Positions 1 through 11,438 of a DNA stretch of 64,000 bases are shown piece by piece (position 1 is the first letter of the stretch; every line of letters begins with the position of its first letter). The DNA is taken from assembly GCA_036971715.1 (NCBI GenBank), contig JAVHJL010000002.1, positions 4,434,501 through 4,498,500 of the forward strand, read 5' to 3'. A program made the translations under genes and the position numbers. The DNA comes from Arthrobotrys musiformis (Eukaryota; Ascomycota; Orbiliomycetes; Orbiliales; Orbiliaceae). The notes below the pieces were generated by a model. The model did no database searches, was not told the DNA's origin, and was given only the letters and a program-made list of their open reading frames with translations.

Positions 1-1319
1 AACCAGATAGCAGTGATGAAGATATTGGTGTCCACGACTCGGAATTAACTGACTATGAAGAAGAGCTTCTGGGGCCTATTCCTCCTAATAGTGATGGTGC
101 CGATGGGCCGTGGAGACCACCGATGTACACGCCCTGGCAATATAGAAAGATGCGACGGGCGGAGGCGAGAGCACGTGGAGAACCGCTTCCTCAACCTATC
201 TACCCAAAATACAGTATGGAACAAGGGAAGACGGTCACCATCCCAAGAATTTGGGATAGAGAACTTCCCACCGATAGACTTCCACGGAAAGAGGCAATTT
301 CAAATCCCGTCATGACGCCTCCACAAAGTACTCTGCCAGATCGTTTCGCCCCAGGCCCACCGGCCTCGCAGCAACCTAAAGTTGCCACAAGACCTTCGCG
401 AAATCTTGCATACCATATCGACAAACCTCCACAAAGGTTTACAAGCCCTGCCTGCAGTCCCCCACGAAGCTTCGCAGACCGTGTCGGCCCAAAGATCACA
501 GAGTTGACAAGAGCCCAAAGATATCGCCTGAAACGTGCTCCAAGATACCCCAACAAAAGAATCACGATAAGATTCCACTTCGTCGACTTTGGACAGCAAC
601 CGATTGAGATCTCGGCTACTAACTACGAGCCGCTCCACATCCATTTCAATCAGATTCGAAGGCGTCTTCTCCGCAACAGAGATATTGATGAAGAAGATGA
701 TTTGAACTTCGTCTGGCCTCATTTGAGATGGGTTCCGTGTGGGAATACTCGTGTTCACAGCATTCGAACCGATCCGAACATCAATAAATATGCCTGCTTT
801 GTTAGCAAAAGAGGAACCGAGATCGGAGACCCCGGCGAATACGACGATGACGGACAAGAGCTAGAGGAGCCCGGTTATGATCAATCAGAATTCGGGGATG
901 AATTTCTCCAAATTCAATACGAAGGAGGTAATAACACCGGAAATGCAACCCCACAAACACAGGGTAATGGTACTGAAAATATTGGGGGAGAGCAAACTAA
1001 ACGGCGTTTTGGAATATGGGAAGAGGATCATGAAACTGAGGAACGACTGAAGGATGCTCTTGCTCTCGAGTTGAAGTTATGGGGACCAAACCCAGAGATG
1101 GAAGCATACCTCCGAGCAAAATTTCCTAATACCGACTATCAGTCGCAGTCTGACTTGATTGCTTTCTCTCGTCAAGCTTCTCCCCTTCCTGCTAATACTG
1201 AGCTTGGATCAGTCTCTGAACTTTCCACGATTGAGGAAGGCGCCAACGGCCGCACCGGAGCCATTCCAACTTATGTCACCGCGGATATCGAGTATCCCGA
1301 TTACGAAGTTTCCCTCTAG
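1..1319 (+). CDS. Hypothetical protein, 3' end (5' part outside window)
   Basis: The frame is open from base 3, upstream of the first in-frame ATG at 123, through to the stop at 1317-1319. The gene therefore very probably begins before the window, and 123 is not the natural start. The visible part has an acidic upstream stretch (DSSDEDIG), then a proline- and arginine-rich basic stretch. A compact-looking middle follows at about 545-800 (RITIRFHFVDF, then FVWPHLRWVPCG), and then an acidic, Asn/Gly/Gln-rich tail. There is no signal peptide or membrane segment in view. I recognise no family. The middle segment alternates hydrophobic and charged residues and is the only likely folded part. The tail has low-complexity composition typical of disordered regions. 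Confidence 0.7.
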   Translation, partial: PDSSDEDIGVHDSELTDYEEELLGPIPPNSDGADGPWRPPMYTPWQYRKMRRAEARARGEPLPQPIYPKYSMEQGKTVTIPRIWDRELPTDRLPRKEAISNPVMTPPQSTLPDRFAPGPPASQQPKVATRPSRNLAYHIDKPPQRFTSPACSPPRSFADRVGPKITELTRAQRYRLKRAPRYPNKRITIRFHFVDFGQQPIEISATNYEPLHIHFNQIRRRLLRNRDIDEEDDLNFVWPHLRWVPCGNTRVHSIRTDPNINKYACFVSKRGTEIGDPGEYDDDGQELEEPGYDQSEFGDEFLQIQYEGGNNTGNATPQTQGNGTENIGGEQTKRRFGIWEEDHETEERLKDALALELKLWGPNPEMEAYLRAKFPNTDYQSQSDLIAFSRQASPLPANTELGSVSELSTIEEGANGRTGAIPTYVTADIEYPDYEVSL

Positions 1320-2330
1320 TAGGGGGCCATTGGTCTTGTCTCGCTAGCTCTGTTTGCTGGCTCTACTCATCGATTTGGCTTTGTTTTTTTCATTTTTTCT
1401 TTTGACTATATATTTTAACACGGGAGCAGTTTCTTTTTTTTCTTTTGGTCGGAGTTAATCTTCTTGATATTTCGAAAGGTTGGGTGAAGCGTTTCATATA
1501 TCAACTTTGCATTGCATTATTCAAACGAAGCTGGAGATGCCCCAAGACTAGAGCCCACGGGCTCCTACGTCAGCTGGTGGAAATTGTAGGTATTCTATAT
1601 CCCCAAACTCCAGCCAGGGGCGCTCGATCCGCAAAATATCATTGCCGCCGTATACGAGACCAAATTTTCAATGGCATATTCATGAAAGGATATTCTCGTG
1701 GCTTTTTGATATTAGCAATTCAACTCTAGGGGAAGAAACACATTTGATAGAAATTCAGCTGAGGACTCGCAATATTAGGTCCTCTTGTCGAGACTATAAA
1801 CTTTTAGACTAGGGACTCACCTGAAGCTCATAGATAACCCATAGCAGCAAAGGGTGACATCATGAGCAGCCAGTTCGCAATTCAGACTAATATGAAGTCC
1901 CTTATAACCATTGACACTCTCATCAATCATATTGACTATGGCTTTCTTGAGATTCTAGTTAACGTTATGGCCTTGAGAATGCTATTGAGGAGCCTTCTAC
2001 GTATAAACCGAGCCATTAAGTGTCCCCCTTTATACCAGTATTGAAATTTATTATCTGTGGCTATGGCCATAGCAACGTGGTGTCGACGGGGGCAATTCCA
2101 TCGCTATAGCTACCCCCCCTCCACCCCGTTGATATCACAACAGGTCCCTCCACAATCCTCCAAATTTGAACCCCACAATCTTCAACCACACTTCTTCCTT
2201 CTCCACCTCCAATCTCCAGCTACCAAACCTCCTTCCTGAATCCAACTATCACCAGTCAATCATACAAACTACCAACTGCAGCCAGATTATCATACATTCA
2301 TACACCCATTCCATAAGTACTAACTTGAAA
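1320..2330. other. Gene-free interval
   Basis: I see no supported gene here. It should contain the 3' end of the preceding transcript and the promoter and leader of the gene starting at 2331. The last 250 bases are C/A-rich and pyrimidine-rich (for example CCTCCACCTCC), as is usual just upstream of fungal start codons. Short open frames show no splice logic or protein-like composition. Confidence 0.5.
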
Positions 2331-3507
2331 ATGCCTACAAAACAAGATACCCACCCACTCAACCAACCCGGCGAAACCCACAGCCACGAGAACCATAACA
2401 ATGTCAGCTGCACCAGCTGCGGAACATCAAAACCCTCACTGGGAGTCATGGCCGAAAAGATCGGTCGACAGATCGCAGAAGTCCACACGGTACTATGCAA
2501 AACCGCCCTCGAGCTCGTGGGGGCCCGGGACGAACTCGGCTACGTTCTCCCGGACCTTAAAGACTTTGTCAATACTCGAGATGAAACCGGGAAGGCTATC
2601 GTTGATATCATCAGCCGACTTCAGAAATCCGGTGAGGCTTATATAACCCTTGCATTTTACGCTATTTTATCTTTTAGGGTGGGTTGTTAACTGTAAATAA
2701 TCATATGCAGTCGCGGCCGACATTTCGGTAGGCGCGGAAATACTGCTCGAAGTCCAATACACCACAGTTGGACTCGTCAAAGCGGAAACCGAACTTTCCG
2801 CTATGAATGCCAAAATTGCAGTACTGGAATCAATCATTCGGCAGGAGCAGCAAAACAGAAGAGTGTATGATCAACAATTGGGGGATTTGAACGGCAAACT
2901 TGATCGACTCCTGCTCGAGTTTGAGAAGAAGAAGAAAAGTCCAAGTCCGGTGCCCAAGCTTCGGAAACCGAGGTCCAAGAAGCCTGTTAATGCAGTGCAG
3001 CTTGAGTCTGATGGGGACGAGCTAGACCTTTCCTCTACTGAATCCCTGAACGATAGCGGTGGTCTGGAAGAGGGTACTTCTGCACCAGCGAAAAAGAAGA
3101 ATAAAGTGGTGGTCCCGAAGAAGAAGAAGAAGAAGACAGCCAAAAAGACTGGCCCGAGTCAGGCTACCCGGTCTAAGAGCTGTACAAAGCCATTACCCGG
3201 CACCCAGCAAGAATCCGTCGCCGAACGGCCAAAGGAGAGGAGCATAAGCCTCGGCGCGGCGGCCGAGTCCACTCCCAGACCCGGGACGACCGATAAAGCA
3301 TCTTTCGTCGTCGAAGAGACGCCTCAACAAGCTGCACCATACGCCTTCGAAGAAGAGCAATCGGGACGAATCCCTGAGACTGTTGCTAGTTCGAGCAAAT
3401 CCGGGCCGAAAGTACCATCGCAAAAGCGGCCAAAGAGACGAATGCTCGCCGGTCCAGCTACCCAAGAGGCATGGGAAATGGATACCAGTGACACTAGCGT
3501 TTACTAA
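2331..3507 (+). CDS. Coiled-coil, lysine-rich hypothetical protein
   Basis: Exons are 2331-2631 and 2711-3507, giving 365 residues. The 79-base intron (GTGAGG...CAG) joins two open frames in phase and avoids an immediate stop. Residues 27-30 form a CTSC pair. Roughly 40-160 are predicted helical and coiled-coil by eye, with heptad-like leucine and isoleucine spacing in both exons (for example AKIAVLESIIRQEQQN). The second half is disordered and very basic, with a run of six lysines at about residue 240 and several KKK/RPKRR patches that look like nuclear localisation signals. The family is not recognised. A nuclear or chromatin-associated role is an inference from composition only. The ATG at 2331 is chosen because the frame upstream is Asn/Ser/Thr-rich, leader-like sequence. 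Confidence 0.75.
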
Positions 3508-4735
3508 GATACATTGTCTTTCAACATAGCAATTCCTTTTTTTGCAACTTCCTTACGAACTAAATTTTAATACTAGAATCAGCTGAGATTCCGTTCTATA
3601 CTACAACCCGAAGACACGTATCCCTCTTTGACTTCTTTGAAGTAACCCACATGGCCATGCATGGTATCAGCAGATATCAATCTTTCCCTGCTTTTTCAAC
3701 ACCAGTCTCCCATTCTTATCATATAATTCCAGCGCATGTGGCTCCCCGTGCCACCAACGTTCCTTCACGACCCAACCTCCAAGCGAAAATACCAGCTGCA
3801 GAAGTCCCCAACCCGGTATACGTCGGTATACCACATCACAAAATAACACTAGCTACCACCGTTCCCTCTCGCTTATGTACCCCCCACGCGTCTCATCCCA
3901 TCCCTCACCAATCACATATCCCTTTCAAGCGTGATCTGCGGTGTAACAAACAAAGGGGACCTCGAACGTCTACCACACCAACAACACATACTTCCCCTCC
4001 ACACCTCGGTCACACCTCGGTCACACATACTTTCCTTTGGAGTTTTGAAAATGTTGGAGAGAGGAAAGAAACAATGGGAGCTGGTGGTATTTCAGGCAAT
4101 CACAAGGAATGATTGGTCTTTTTTTTCTTTCTTTAGTTTCCTTCATGCCGTATTTTTTCTTGTATCGATAGGAAATTCCGCCCCTTGGAATGCAAATTAG
4201 GTGCTAGAATTTGGAGCACGTGAATGATACTCCCCCCTCTCTTTTCCTAACTAATTTTTCTAGGACTAGTAAAGAATGTGAAAAGATGTTCCACCATCTT
4301 TCCGCCCCTCCGCTTTGATAAAAATATACATGGAAAAAAGAAAATATACATGCATAAGGATATGCACCAAGATGCAGGAACAAGAAGGGGAAGGGGGGGA
4401 AAGGCCCCGCTTACGGCCGGATTTGGGGGGTGAGCTGCGTTTTTGGGGATCTAGAAGAGGTATGGGAAGAGGGGGTGGGGAATTTCTTGATACCGGGCGA
4501 GGGAAGGTAGTGTCTGTTAAGGTGGGTGTATATATCTCCGTTATATCTTTCATTGGTTGGTTCTATTTCTCTTTCTTTCTTTCCTTTTCTTCTTTGCTTC
4601 TGTATTTTTCCGTTTTTTTGGTTATTGAAGCTTGGGGTTTGAATTAATTCTTTAGATACTTTTATACACTTTCTCCCGATATATATTCGAAAAGACATAG
4701 GTTAATCGGGGAATAAGTCCACCCCCACCCACAAA
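3508..4735. other. Gene-free interval
   Basis: This is 1.2 kb between two + strand genes. Several open frames exist on both strands, but none has an intron-consistent extension or recognisable motif. Bases 4380-4460 are G-rich on the + strand, and 4556-4620 is a T-rich tract leading to the start at 4736. It probably holds the promoter of the next gene. Confidence 0.45.
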
Positions 4736-5935
4736 ATGCTGCTCCAAGCCCCATCGACACCTAAAACCCCCTCGATAAGAAACTTCATAAAACGAACCTC
4801 GGTGACGCCGAAGACACTCGCTAGAACAGGGTACCGCCGTAACTCCCGGTGTCCGCACCCACCCGTTGAAGATGTAGATGTGGAGATGTATTCCTCCGGG
4901 AGCAGTGGGAGGGAAATCGACGATATTGCTGATTACTTGGGGAATAACTACGGGACACCGACGAGGGCTCGTATTCACAGAGTCGAACCAACGTTTGAGA
5001 CCCCGCGGAATAGAGAGGAGGAGATTAATAAAGAGTTGGAGTTTACGCCGTTACACCCGCTGCCTTCGTCGGTTACCGTCCGTAAACGTCGTTCGTCGAC
5101 TCGTTCGAGTCCGGATTCACCACAGCATGCGAAGAGGGTGAATCTGGGCGAGGATAGAATCCCCAGTATCTCCGCCTCAGTCGAGGAAATGCCATTCCAC
5201 CCGGCCTACAACTTCCACACCAAACCGACCACAGAAACAAAAGAACCATCGGAGGAGGAAGACACAAAGATGGAAATGGAAATAGACACACCATCACCAA
5301 TCTTCCACTCCCCGAGCTCCGATAAAGAGAACATGGTTCCATCCCCGTCTTCCCCCACAAGACCCCGATGGACAGGAATCCACACGCCAGATACAAATTC
5401 AAAGCCCATCCTCCTCTACGACATAACCTCCACCCAAAAACAAATCCTAGAAAACAAAAAACTACAAGCAACCAAAAACCCCTTCCATGCAATCCACATA
5501 ACTCCAACCCCCCCTCAAAACCCCCCCAGGAGTACAATCCCAAGAAGACCCCGCTCATCATCCATCCCCCAACCACAACCACCAAAAACCCTCCCCCAAA
5601 AAACAGGCCTAACCTCAAAACTAAACCTCCTCTCCCAAAAACGCCACCAAACTCCAACCCCCGCAACCCCAACTCCCCAAAAACTCCTTCACAAATCTGC
5701 AAAATCCACCTCCGCGGGGTTTTATAACTACCTCCCCTCCCCAACGCCTTCTTTCACCCCGCAGATGGGACATTCCAGAAAGGAGGATGTAAAACGCTTC
5801 CCGAGGAGTTTGTATAGTAATAAAACCAGGGATCTATCAAACATGGGACCTCGACGGGATGGTATGGAGTATAATCTTGATGGGGGTGGGAGTAAATTCA
5901 GCTGGGATTTCGTGGCCTCGAATCCAGGTGCTTGA
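4736..5935 (+). CDS. TP-rich disordered protein with KEN box
   Basis: This is a single-exon frame of 399 residues with an ATG right after a T-rich leader. Nearly the whole protein is low complexity and rich in Pro, Ser and Thr. More than a dozen Ser/Thr-Pro sites are spread along it (for example STPKTP, GTPTR, QTPTPATPTPQK), the minimal target of cyclin-dependent kinases. At residues 197-199 there is a KEN tripeptide preceded by Asp (SDKENMVP), the form of degron read by the anaphase-promoting complex. I see no clean RxxL destruction box. Basic patches (RKRR, RRPR) could direct nuclear import. No fold is recognised. A cell-cycle-regulated nuclear role is an inference. The gene is convergent with VPS53, with 366 bases between the stops. 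Confidence 0.8.
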   Translation: MLLQAPSTPKTPSIRNFIKRTSVTPKTLARTGYRRNSRCPHPPVEDVDVEMYSSGSSGREIDDIADYLGNNYGTPTRARIHRVEPTFETPRNREEEINKELEFTPLHPLPSSVTVRKRRSSTRSSPDSPQHAKRVNLGEDRIPSISASVEEMPFHPAYNFHTKPTTETKEPSEEEDTKMEMEIDTPSPIFHSPSSDKENMVPSPSSPTRPRWTGIHTPDTNSKPILLYDITSTQKQILENKKLQATKNPFHAIHITPTPPQNPPRSTIPRRPRSSSIPQPQPPKTLPQKTGLTSKLNLLSQKRHQTPTPATPTPQKLLHKSAKSTSAGFYNYLPSPTPSFTPQMGHSRKEDVKRFPRSLYSNKTRDLSNMGPRRDGMEYNLDGGGSKFSWDFVASNPGA

Positions 5936-6301
5936 GGTCGGGGATACCCGTTGTTCGACAAGAGATATGTGCATGGCGCTGGGCGTTAAAGGATAAAGGA
6001 AATACTTGAATATATAAGGGAATAAACGGTATCAGGAGTCAAGTGGGTTATTTATACAGGCGTATATGCGGGCATATCCGGGTTCAAACTAAGTTTCATG
6101 GAGTATAGGATCAAGTCATTGTATTCAAATATAGCACAGTATATCAAATATAAATAACGTAATTACAACTAGCACAGAAAAACAGAAGGGGCTATATCAT
6201 CCATAAAACTAAATTCAAAATCTATCAAACAATCCTACGTCGTACAAATACACCCCTCATGCACCCACTCTAAGCTCTATCCAAAAACCACAAGGAGGAC
6301 C
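5936..6301. other. Convergent intergenic gap
   Basis: This gap separates the stop of the TP-rich gene (+) from the stop of VPS53 (-). It is AT-rich from 6060 to 6250 and should hold both 3' untranslated regions. I see no gene. Confidence 0.5.
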
Positions 6302-9083
6302 CTACTTCCCCCCATCAATGCTCCCAAACCTACCCCCCCTAAAAAACCTCCCAAAGTTCTTCATACTCTCATTCAACCCCGCAACCCCATCCTTCGCCAC
6401 ATCCGCAACCCCGAGCTGCACAGTACTCCCCCCGGGACTATTAGTCCCCGTACTACCCCCCACACTCCCAATCCCCGGAGTCCCCAACCGATCAACCCCC
6501 TCTTTAACCCCAGCCATCAACGCACTCCCAAAAGTAGCAGCATCAAATTTCCCCCCAAGCGTAGGCGAAATCATCAACCCAGGCGCCCCAGAAATCATAA
6601 TCGGCATCCCCGCATTGCCCCCAACTCCAACATTATTATTCGTCAATAAATTCATAACCGGGTTTCCATCCTGCAGTCCGTCGTAAGCGGATTTATGCGC
6701 ATGGAATAATTCCACCCGCTCGCTGACGTCTCGGCCTTTGATGCCCTTTATGTCTAGTATCTTGCGGAAGTTGGGTTCGGATTTGTCGGCGATGTGGATT
6801 AGGTAGGCTTGTACTAGTCCCTCCGGGGGTGAGGAGCGGACTTGGATTACTTTTAGGATTATGTCTATGCGGGAGATGGCGCGGGTGACGTGTTTTATGA
6901 AACTGTTTTGTAATCGTTAGATGGTTATTAGGTACGAAGAGGGGGTATGGAACATACGTAGCTGGTGCTGTGGCGCCTTCTTCGGCTGTTAGTGTCATTA
7001 GTTCTTCCAGACACTTCTTGATGGAGTATACATCCAACAACATCTACCAATAGTCAGTCCCTACTCAAATATATGAGACGAAAAGAAGTCATACCTGCTC
7101 CCCTCCCACCTCCGAAATAGGCTTGCACCCCATCAAATTCCCCAAAATACTATTCGCAACCCCTTCCACAAGTCTATCGCAAAACGCACGCTTATATTGC
7201 TCCTTCACAATCAAAACTAACACCTTCTTGGCCTCCTCTTTTATAACCCTCACCAGCTCTCCAACGTAGGTGCTTGTATCCCCCACCGTCTCCAATTTAC
7301 TCCAAGGTGTATTCCGCATCTCCCGCCAGATGGGTTCCAATTCAGCCTCCACCTTTTTAGTGAGAGCCCGTATGGCAATGCTGACGACGGACATGAATGT
7401 ATCCTGTTGTTTCTCCAGATTGACTTTATTCCTGTATTCCTCGTCTATTCGGCCTTTTATCCTCTCCTCGAGCTGCGATGTCAATGCATGGCAGTAGTCC
7501 GCAGTATTTAATATCGTAATCACCGTTTCATCATTGGGGAGGATAGCGCCAGGTTTATCTGGTAAATGGTACAATAACACATTCTCCGAATACGAATCGA
7601 GAAACCTCGCAAATATACCGGTTAAGTCGTATAACTTTGCCCCCGCCGAGAGCTTCGCACATTGCGCAAAGGTGACCTTGTAGAATTGGAAGAGTTCGAT
7701 CGAGGACGGGAGGACGGACGAGGTATTAAATTCTTCGTCGGGGAGCCGGATCGGTTGTGATTTGAACACTGGGATCAATCCCGCTAGCGTCTTTTCTTGA
7801 GAGTCCACCCAGAGGCTTAGGTACGGTTCGAACGCCTCGGAGATGGCTTTTCCAAATATCAACGGTTTCTCTTCGCGTGAGCTTATGGTATCGATCGAGA
7901 CTCTGCTATCCGCCGCGAACCGCTTTTCGAGGAACTGTTCGAAGTCCAGGGTTTCTTGCAGACACCGGAGCAGCAGATTCACATCCAGACTCTTCCCGCC
8001 GTCCGCACGCATAGTTTTCACGAGAGTACCTTTAAAGTCCTCGCGGGTGTTATCGCAAAATGTCCTGGCGAGGATTTCGTTCACCTTCCAGGCCGCAGGG
8101 AAGATGTGTATATGTTCTTCATCGTACGATTTCAAAATCCTCTTCAACCACGAATAGCGTCTCGAAATATTATCCAGCGAACCGGCTTCTTCGCTTCCAC
8201 GGAAGATTTGGCGGTATTCCCGTAGTTGTGTATTACAATACCAGTTCACCAGCCTGGTTCTAGCTGAATCTCCGACCGCATCCATGACCTCACACCCTTC
8301 GGCTAACATTGCACGCCGTATGGTTACCTCGTCCTTCGTGAACGTCAGCTCGAAGTCTTCGCAGACTTGTTCGAGGAGGAGCGACTGCAGTTCTGCTATA
8401 TTCCGGGATAAAGTGGCGATTTGATCGATCGAGCGGTATGATTTGAAGTGTGCCATCAATTGCAAGACCGCCTGCAGCAATTGAGCGCAGTCGCGGTATT
8501 GGCGGAGTTTGCATTGTGCCTTTAGTTGTTCGAATGCCGTAGCTAACACCCCTTTCATCAGACCTGTCCTCCGTAATATATTATATCTAAAAAGATAGAA
8601 GGGGGACGAGAGACGTACTCAACATCTGCAACCTCTTCAATGCCGTCATAGACACCGTCAAATTCCTCTTCGTAGCATCCAACCGCTTGATATCTGCCGT
8701 CATAGCCGTAATAGCCTGCTCCGTAGCAATAGCCCGACCCCTCACCGTCTCGATATTCTTGAACAGCTCGTCCAAGTCGGCCTTGGCATGGGCCACGCGT
8801 GTGACGCTCGAGGCATCGGAGATGACTTGGTTCGCGACCAGAGTCCGGACATTATCGGAGAGGAGGGAGACATGATTTGCCAATGACGTCGAGATGGTGG
8901 GGAGGGAGGAGAGGGTTCCCGGGGTGGTGAAGATGTCGTTTAGGTGGGAGACTGGGTCGTAGTCGGCTGCTTGTCGTTAGCTCTGCCACTCGTTTGAAGC
9001 ACAGAGAAAGGGATAGTATCAGCAAAGAAGGGGGGGGAATAAGTACCTGAATCCAATGGGTCAATTGGGGCGACTCCATTCAT
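6302..9083 (-). CDS. VPS53: Vps53, GARP tethering complex subunit
   Basis: Exons (minus) are 9083-9047, 8966-8619, 8542-7095, 7043-6958 and 6902-6302, giving 839 residues in one frame. Vps53 is a subunit of GARP, which tethers endosome-derived vesicles at the trans-Golgi network. Family signatures are the N-terminal DYDPVSHLNDIF segment, the helical stretch ending KRLQML joined across intron 2 to TTAFEQL, and then LRQYRDCAQLLQAVLQLMAHF. The intron 2 acceptor was chosen at 8543 rather than an upstream AG because only it restores QMLTTAFEQL. Intron 1 has a clear GCTAAC branch site. The last 100 or so residues are Gly/Ser/Asn-rich and probably disordered. The gene is divergent from nothing nearby: the next minus-strand gene ends at 9668. 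Confidence 0.95.
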
Positions 9084-9667
9084 GGCGGCCACAGGTATTG
9101 TGGCATCAGAGAAGGGCTGGTTGGTGTCGCCAGCTCGTTCTTGAAGCCGTTGTGGTTGCCGTATTTGGTATCAAGCTCCCTTAGTTTGGGCGGGTGGCCA
9201 GATCGATGTGGAGTTTCGTGTCGCCTTATCGCCGGCCACAACGCGGCCCGAAATCATATGTGTCCCCTCTCCTCCCTCCACACCGGTACGCTATATGCAA
9301 TGTATCTTCATATGTTATATATATTATATCACGACGAGGCCTAATGCCGCCAGTGGGCTCAAGGATATCACGATAGTAGATAGGGGCATGGGCCTAAGTC
9401 AGAAAGGCCATTCAATATTCTATCCTACCCGGAATTCAGCTCGAAAAAACTACTACAAAACGTAACAATCATGAACTCTCCGTCCATTATTATCTCAGAT
9501 ATTCATTATAAAAAATAAAAAAATCTAGGAAATAATATCTCCATCTCTGTCTTTTTCCGCTTCAAAAAAGATACTTCGGGTATAGCCCCCAAATCCCATT
9601 ATTTACCATCTTCAAACCCATACAAAGAACCAAGACACGTGGCGAGAGAAAAGGGTGGGAACCACGC
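9084..9667. other. VPS53 promoter region
   Basis: This region lies upstream of the VPS53 start and downstream of the dehydratase stop, both on the minus strand. It is AT-rich at 9300-9340 and 9480-9530. I see no gene or RNA in it. Confidence 0.5.
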
Positions 9668-11438
9668 CTAAGCCTTCTCGGTGGGCACGACTTCGTTGAG
9701 ATCGTGGTCAACGACGGGGAAAGCCACCCCAATAACATTCGAAATATCGCCCCACCATTCCTCCCCAAAGGTTCTGTACCATTGAACCGTCAACTTCAAC
9801 CCGTCCTCGAATTTTGTCTTCTGGTCCCATCCGAGGTTCCTGAGCTTTGTTCCGTCAACAGCATAACGTCTATCGTTGAATGGACGGTCAATAACGTGCT
9901 CAACAATCTCGCCATACTTCTCAGCCGGGTGTCCGAATTCCTTGATCAGACGCTGGCAGAGCTCGATGTTGCTGATCTCATCGTAGGAGCCGACGTTGTA
10001 GATCTGGCCGATCTGGCCCTTGTGCAGGATTGTGTCGAAGGCATCAGCGGCATCGCCCGCAAAGAGGTACCGACGGGTGTGCTTTCCGTCGCCGTGGAGG
10101 AGGAGCTTTCCTCCGCGGTTTAGCAGGCAAGAGAATTTCGGAATGACCTCTTTATTCCCCACTTGTTAGCATTTCACTTTTCTAAACAGAAATAGCGCGC
10201 GTTAGAAGGGAGGGTGGGCTTACTCTCTGGGAACTGGTGTGGTCCGTAGACATTGTTACTTCTAACAATGATAACTGGGAGCTTGAAGCTCTTGTAGTAG
10301 GCGTTTACCAACATCTCAGCTGCAGCCTTGGAGGCAGCATAAGGGTTGGTAGGAGCCAAAATGCTCGTTTCGAGCAAATCATCGCCATCCTCCTCTACTT
10401 CACCGTAAACCTCATCGGTGGAGATGTGCACGAACTTCTTAATTCCGAGGTTCTTGGCACATTCCAAGAGAACGTGGGTACCGTACACATTGGTATCAGT
10501 GAATTGGTACGAATTTCCAAAGGACAAATCGACGTGAGATTGAGCGGCGAAATGGAAGATGGTGTCGATGTTGTACTTTTTGATGCAGCCCTTGACATCT
10601 TCTGGATCGGTGATGTCACCGTGGTAGAACTCAAAATTTGGTTTGTCGTTGAGCATGCGCGTGTTGTTGAGGGAGGCGCAGTAGTCCAGCTTGTCGAACG
10701 AGACGATTTTGTAGGAGTCTGGGTAGGTGACAGTCAAGTGTCGGACGAGCCAGCAGGCGCTAATTTCCCAGAATTAAAAATTTTCACGGTCAGCCATGTG
10801 TTCATTTTCGAAAGGTTTGAAATAGTTCGAGTCCGAAGTTCGAGTGAGATAGTGTGAGTGCGTGAGTGAGGGAGTGAGGGGTATCCGATGGTGGTAACAA
10901 GGACAATGAGGGGCTGGATTCGATGGATACTCACATAAATCCCGCGCCACCCGTGATCATGATATTGTGGACATCCGGCAGAGGCTCGAACTTTGTGGAA
11001 CCGTGAAGCAGAGGAGCCTGCCTCCAGGTACCCTGGTCCTTCAAACGGTTCTCGACCGACACTTTCCCATCTGTTAGCCTTGCCTCGTGAACGCTGCCGT
11101 GCAGTGACTCCGGCATCTTTTTATATGGATAGATATTTATAGCGAAATAGCAACCGCAGACACGGAAAAAATCGACGAAACGGAGTAGACGGAATAGATA
11201 AGAAACCAAAGAAGAATGAACAGATATGGTAAGAGAGCGTCGTCGCGCGTGGGATGTCGTCGATAATATGGGTAATTACAGAATACGTATACCAGTATAA
11301 TGTAGAAATAACAACCTCAAGCTCCAAAGAGAAAATATAGAACATGGGAGAGGGAGAAAAGATATATTAAGAAGGAAACGAAGAATAAGAAATCATAAAC
11401 TTACAGGTCGATGCTCTCTTGGTGCTGCGACTGGCCAT
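9668..11438 (-). CDS. UDP-glucose 4,6-dehydratase (rhamnose synthesis)
   Basis: Exons (minus) are 11438-11405, 11070-10935, 10759-10224 and 10149-9668, giving about 395 residues. This is a short-chain dehydratase of the RmlB/RHM type that turns a nucleotide-glucose into the 4-keto-6-deoxy sugar, the first step to rhamnose. In fungi of this group the substrate is taken to be UDP-glucose. Residues 52-57 form the NAD-binding GGAGFI motif, the active-site TDE lies at about 171-173, and YxxxK is Y197-K201 (YAASK). The C-terminal half carries the RYLFAGDAADAF and FNDRRYAVDG signatures. The first intron is 334 bases and its acceptor is uncertain: CTAACAG at 11071 or AAAG nine bases later both keep frame. 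A start at 11116 without the first exon is also possible. No partner epimerase/reductase gene lies in the window. Confidence 0.88.

Noticed and set aside
3651..4112. 153-codon + frame after the lysine-rich gene
   Set aside because: Composition is that of C/A-rich non-coding DNA. There is no motif and no splice extension.
5073..5744. 223-codon minus-strand frame
   Set aside because: It is an antisense shadow of the TP-rich gene, with Gly/Val/Trp-rich translation typical of reversed Pro/Thr codons.
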